Source: Lachnospiraceae bacterium (GTDB lineage Bacteria > Bacillota > Clostridia > Lachnospirales > Lachnospiraceae). Taken from it: 45,371 bases of DNA. Numbering within the stretch: position 1 is the first letter of the stretch; each line of letters begins with the position of its first letter. Location of the stretch: positions 1 through 45,371 of the forward strand of contig JAUNGG010000032.1 of assembly GCA_030524635.1 (NCBI GenBank). The letters are read 5' to 3'. Positions 41,937 to 45,371 of this stretch are shown here, one piece after another. Below the pieces are notes generated by a model that had not been told where the DNA came from, did no database searches, and saw only the letters and a program-made list of their open reading frames with translations. The position numbers were made by a program, and so were the translations under genes.

Positions 41937-42046
41937 TATCTACTATTTTACCACCAATAAGATCCAGATGCCAGAGATATCGAAACCCTATCTGTATCTT
42001 ATTGTAAATGAAATGCTGCAGCTTCGAAGGCAATTAACAGAAAAAC

Positions 42047-42088
42047 AAAAAATCCACTAAACATATAAACTGTTTAATGGATTTTTTT
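42047..42088. terminator. Bidirectional terminator after the symporter remnant
   Basis: AAAAAATCCA (42047-42056) pairs with TGGATTTTTT (42078-42087), and inner TAAACA/TGTTTA extends the stem. Both arms provide A/T tails. It lies about 40 bases beyond the end of the decayed symporter gene on the minus strand. The rest of the 41937-42125 gap holds nothing else I can identify. Confidence 0.8.
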
Positions 42089-42125
42089 CATACTAAATCT
42101 TCTTTACAATCTTTTTCATCTCTTT

Positions 42126-43344
42126 TTAAAGGCTGCTGTATTTCTCCTTATCCAGTAATTTCTCTGTTTTTGCCACAACCACAGACACCGCCACATCACC
42201 GGTTGTGTTGATTGCTGTTCTGCACATTCCCAAAATCGAATCCACCCCCATAACCAGGCTGATGGCTTCTGCCGGGACACCTAACTGTACCAGAAGCACA
42301 GACAGACATACCAGCCCGGCGCCCCCACAGACAGCACGATAATCGAAAAGATCATAGAAAACATTGCCGAGCCGTCAATCTCTATGCCATATACCTTTGC
42401 AAGAAATAATCCCGCAACCGCAAGATAAACACACGATCCGTCCATATTTACGGTAGCTCCCAGCGGAATCGAAAAAGAACTGATCTTGGAAGATACGCCC
42501 AATTTTCTGCAAGATTCGATATTCATCGGCATTGATGCATTTGATGAACCCAGGCTATGCCGATGAGGATAGCCATAAACAAAATCTGCAGCATGTCTGC
42601 CTTCAGAAATGGGCTGACCACATCAGCAGGTATGATGTTAACGATCGTTTCCAGGATGGAGATCTCAGCGGTACCTGATGTTTCTACAGCTGCATCCGTT
42701 ACCATAGCCGCCAGCGAAGCGTTGCCCGGCCTTATGAGCAAAAATATGCCTATCCCTGTCATTATGGCAAGCAAGGTAGTAAATATGTACATTCCCATAA
42801 CTTTGGCGCCAATTTTTCCAAGGTCATGCAGATTTTCAAACTGTGCCAGACAGGAAATGATGGAAAAAAGCACTACCGGATCAGTAACCATCTTCAAAGC
42901 ATTCAGAAACATGGTTTTTATCGGCGTAAGCAGATAAACATTCAAACCGCTCTGCACACTTTCCGGTAAAATAAGCTTAAACAGCAGCCCCAGAAGTACA
43001 GATAAAACCAGTGCGCCAAGGGTCAGGTACAGCTGCTTCCTGTTAGACTGATTCACTGTGATCTGTATGGTGCTGCGGTGGTTTTTATTTTTGTATCTGA
43101 ACGTATCAGACCGGGCACGGAGAATCAGATTTCTGATTGCATTTTCCGCATCAGAATCAAAGCCATCCAGTTCCAAGCCGCTGACAACATTGGAACTTTC
43201 CGCAATATCAAACGCTTCTCCAGGTGCACTGATATTCAGCTTCACATTCCCAAGCAATCCTGTGAAACCAACTTCTATCTCTGAATCTTCCGGTGCATGC
43301 TCCATCAGGCAGACAATCCATTCCTCTGCCGTGAGCAGCAGCAT
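42126..43344 (-). pseudogene. Decayed dicarboxylate/amino acid:cation symporter
   Basis: Three pieces in different frames form one DAACS-family gene. The 5' piece (to 42523) encodes a soluble N-terminal region of about 100 residues, then transmembrane sequence (LYLTLGALVLSVLLG, MFLNALKMVTDPVVLFSII) to ILIGIA. It jumps, with loss of about 100 residues and a frame change, to SSNASMPMNIESCRKLG and the conserved PLGATVNMDGS. Near 42330 a second frame change removes part of the GAPG-x-PGAG loop. The C-terminus then reads VMGVDSILGMCRTAINTTGDVAV and ends at 42126. The 5' end also lacks a start and begins right after the racemase stop. It cannot make a working carrier. Confidence 0.88.
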
Positions 43345-43373
43345 TGCAAAATCCCGTCTGTTCAGATATGTCC

Positions 43374-44066
43374 TTATTTGTCAATCGCTAATCGTGCCGC
43401 TTTTGTTGCGTGAATTTGTGTCGTATCAAAAACCGGTAATGATGTGTCCTCTTGCTGAACCAAAAGACCGATTTCCGTACAGCCAAGTATTACACCCTGC
43501 GCCCCTTTTTTAGAAAGCTCCTCAATAATACCAAGATATTTTTGCTTTGACTGCGGAGATATGATACCCAAACACAGCTCATTATATATCACATTATTTA
43601 CAATCTCAACGGAATCATCATCTGGAATCAAAACGGATATTCCCGCTTCTGTCAATTTTTCTTTGTAAAATTCCTGTGTCATAGTGTACTTTGTGCCGAG
43701 CAATGCAACTTTAGTAATATTCTTTTGGTTCAATACCTCTGCCGTCGCTTCTGCGATATGAATAATCGGAATACCGATACAAGCCTGAATTTTAGGAGCA
43801 ACCTTGTGCATAGTATTCGTGCAGATTACGATAAAATCAGCTCCTGCTTTTTCAAGGTTCCTAGCGGCTTCAGATAAAATATCTGCACTTTTATCCCAGT
43901 CGCCCTCTGCCTGGCATTTTTCAATTTCTGAAAAATCAACGCTGTATAACAATACCTTTGCTGAATGTAAACCTCCTAACTCCTTTTTTATAACTTCGTT
44001 TACAATCTGATAATAAGTAACTGTGCTTTCCCAACTCATACCACCTAATAATCCAATCGTTTTCAA
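43374..44066 (-). CDS. Aspartate/glutamate racemase family protein
   Basis: A cofactor-independent racemase of 230 residues. Both catalytic cysteines are visible: ICTNTMHK (near residue 78) and LGCTEIGLL (near residue 190), and the N-terminus KTIGLLGGMSWESTVTYY is typical of the YgeA/RacX group. The frame opens with GTG at 44087. The TTG at 44066 has AAAGGAG at a normal distance and gives the canonical start, so I prefer it. The neighbouring symporter, probably its substrate carrier, is a pseudogene, so physiological use is uncertain. Confidence 0.9.
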   Translation of the reverse strand: MKTIGLLGGMSWESTVTYYQIVNEVIKKELGGLHSAKVLLYSVDFSEIEKCQAEGDWDKSADILSEAARNLEKAGADFIVICTNTMHKVAPKIQACIGIPIIHIAEATAEVLNQKNITKVALLGTKYTMTQEFYKEKLTEAGISVLIPDDDSVEIVNNVIYNELCLGIISPQSKQKYLGIIEELSKKGAQGVILGCTEIGLLVQQEDTSLPVFDTTQIHATKAARLAIDK

Positions 44067-44112
44067 TGCTGTCAACTCCTTTTTCACTTCTGCCTGTTTT
44101 ATTTTTCCTAAT

Positions 44113-44640
44113 CTATTCGATTAATACCCTTTTCCCTTGAAAGGCAAATCCATAGCTGCGGATTCGTTCTTTTTCAATGCCGCGGGCTATCAGCTGTGCA
44201 GCGTACTGCTTTTCCTCAATCTGTTTTAATGCAGCCGCCACCGTATCCTTCAGATCGGCCTCATCTTCCGAATCCTTCACTTTGAATTCCATAATAATGG
44301 CATCGTCCTTCTTTCGATCCTTCGGCTCCAACATCACATCGTACCGGCCAAATCCACTCTCCCGGTTGGAGGTAATGACATAACGGTTCTGCAGCTCTAC
44401 TATTAAGCCCAGTACAAAGCCGTGGTAAAATCTCTCCGGCTCCTCCCCGGAAGGCCTTTTCCCTGTATCAAAATAGCTGAAGGTATTCAAGGCTACCCGG
44501 CTTATATAAGCATTCATGGCTTTCCTATCTCCCAGAAGCAGTGCTTTGATGAAATCATTATAATCGGTCTCTGCGGACTTAAACCATCCACGCACCATAC
44601 TTCTGAACATGCGCTCTACCTCATAATTGGTAAGAGTTTC
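44113..44640 (-). pseudogene. C-terminal fragment of an AAA-ATPase-like/PD-(D/E)XK nuclease protein
   Basis: The open region from about 44640 down to 44113 encodes ETLTNYEVERMFRSMVRGWF and later FYHGFVLGLIVEL, RYDVMLEPKDRKKDDAIIMEFKV and QIEEKQYAAQLI. These are the C-terminal part of the DUF1703-type family with a PD-(D/E)XK nuclease core (Asp in YDVML, E-x-K in EFKV). Full proteins are about 500-560 residues with an N-terminal ATPase. That part is missing and a TAG lies in frame just upstream (44643-44641). An ATG at 44610 could start a 165-residue product, but no ribosome site is seen. Confidence 0.75.
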
Positions 44641-45123
44641 CTATGATTTTATTTCTTTCATCCCGTAAGTTCTTACTTCCTGATGCTTATCCACAAATTT
44701 CCTTGCTGTATCCAGAAACTGATCATCATCTTCGATCATCGCCTGCGCTTCCTGCATCAGCTTTTTCACTCCCCATCCCGTCTGGTTTCCAAGATAATCG
44801 ATCCAAAGGGGAAGAAATTCCTTGAATTCCGGTAAGTCATGATTGCCAATTTGCATAATGTCTTCCAGCTTTACTTCGTAGCATTGATAATTCCCCATCA
44901 GACAAAATAATTCCTCTGAAATGATCCAAATGCTTGTCTGCAAGCAACGTGCGCGGCTTTTCTTCTGACATTGCTGTATGCATAATATCCAGAAAATGGC
45001 TTCTGCTGTTTTCCGGTAAGGTCCTGGCAAGTTCATTTTCTATCCCCCTTTATGGCAGTGATCGATCTTCTTTCCGCATGTTTTCCTTCAAAATTCCGGT
45101 TGTCCAAATACGGAACTGGGTGC
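44641..45123 (-). pseudogene. Frameshifted remnant of an Rpn/PD-(D/E)XK-like gene
   Basis: Two frames give protein-like sequence in succession. From about 45110, one frame encodes FRIWTTGILKENMRKEDRSL, an in-frame TAA, then ENELARTLPENSRSHFLDIM. After a frame change near 44890 the other frame encodes LEDIMQIGNHDLPEFKEFLPLW and KKLMQEAQAMIEDDDQFLDT, ending with a TAG at 44641. The C-terminal part resembles Lachnospiraceae Rpn-like nuclease/transposase relatives, a tentative match from memory. With a stop and a shift it is not functional. Confidence 0.5.
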
Positions 45124-45371
45124 CTCATTTCGACTTTACACGGTAGTTCACGATTATTATATCATACCATTTTGCTTTTTCAATAACACTCTCAGCATTC
45201 TCGGGGGACTTTACATCATCTTCTTTTCCCAAACACTTTGGCGGCTCTGGAAGATTTTCGATGCGGAAGTTTGACAGTTGAATAGAAGAAAAAACATCCG
45301 CAGGCCGCATAAAGCATGCATTTTTTTGTCAAATTTATTTCATATTATTGTAGCTATTTGTGGCTATGTAT
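45124..45371. other. Right-edge stretch without a convincing gene
   Basis: A 61-codon frame on the minus strand (45310-45125) encodes a hydrophilic peptide with no recognised motif, no ribosome site and no clear start context. It is followed by the nuclease-like remnant and may be a further decayed piece of it. TTGACA (minus strand, about 45336-45331) occurs without a good -10 at 17 bases. I see nothing else that I can support. Confidence 0.3.

Overview
The window looks like a chromosomal segment of an anaerobic, spore-forming low-to-mid GC Firmicute, most likely Lachnospiraceae (Clostridium cluster XIVa). The signs are a CotJA-CotJB-CotJC spore-coat operon, a Crh-like HPr with HPr kinase, a THF riboswitch on folT, DUF6465/DUF1576/DUF4491 genes and the sequence style of the proteins. 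This is inferred from gene content; no database search was possible. Most genes lie on the minus strand. Plus-strand genes are dinB-rluA, a GNAT acetyltransferase and a DUF1576 membrane protein.

Layout. Positions 1-612 are gene-free and hold nested inverted repeats, a 165-bp hairpin element and a terminator. Positions 638-8884 are a long minus-strand run: a lipoprotein with a GH-like domain, DUF1653, uvrC, hprK, murB, rapZ, whiA and a crh-like HPr gene. This joins catabolite signalling (HprK with an HPr paralogue lacking the phosphorylatable His15) to cell-wall precursor control (RapZ, WhiA, MurB) and DNA repair. Positions 9112-11257 carry dinB and an RluA-type pseudouridine synthase, closed by a symmetrical terminator shared with a convergent rRNA cytosine methyltransferase. 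Positions 12912-23999 carry a histone-H1-like DUF6465 protein with a consensus promoter, pepF, lrgAB, a double GNAT protein, relQ, mrp, riboswitch-controlled folT, a metallo-beta-lactamase, a PAP2 phosphatase, an oxidoreductase, a thioesterase and a CarD-like regulator. Positions 24132-34836 carry a HAD phosphatase, M32 carboxypeptidase, ABC-F protein, cotJABC, sbcCD and small hypotheticals.

Positions 35081-45371 are more accessory. DUF1576 and MATE membrane proteins converge with overlapping ends. Next comes a two-gene SirTM/zinc-macrodomain ADP-ribosylation cassette, then a flavin split-barrel protein with a double operator and a stranded 4Fe-4S coding remnant. After these lie a cupin lacking its second histidine motif, a lipoprotein/DUF4491 pair, an aspartate/glutamate racemase next to a decayed dicarboxylate symporter, and broken nuclease-family fragments at the right edge.

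Most of the window is ordinary core genome. I did not find a clearly new multi-gene system. The best leads are the uncoupled SirTM/macrodomain pair, the nested repeat cluster at the left edge, the region around 39.6-40.3 kb (two copies of a palindromic repeat, paired operators, hidden ferredoxin-like tail) and the Glu15 Crh-like protein.
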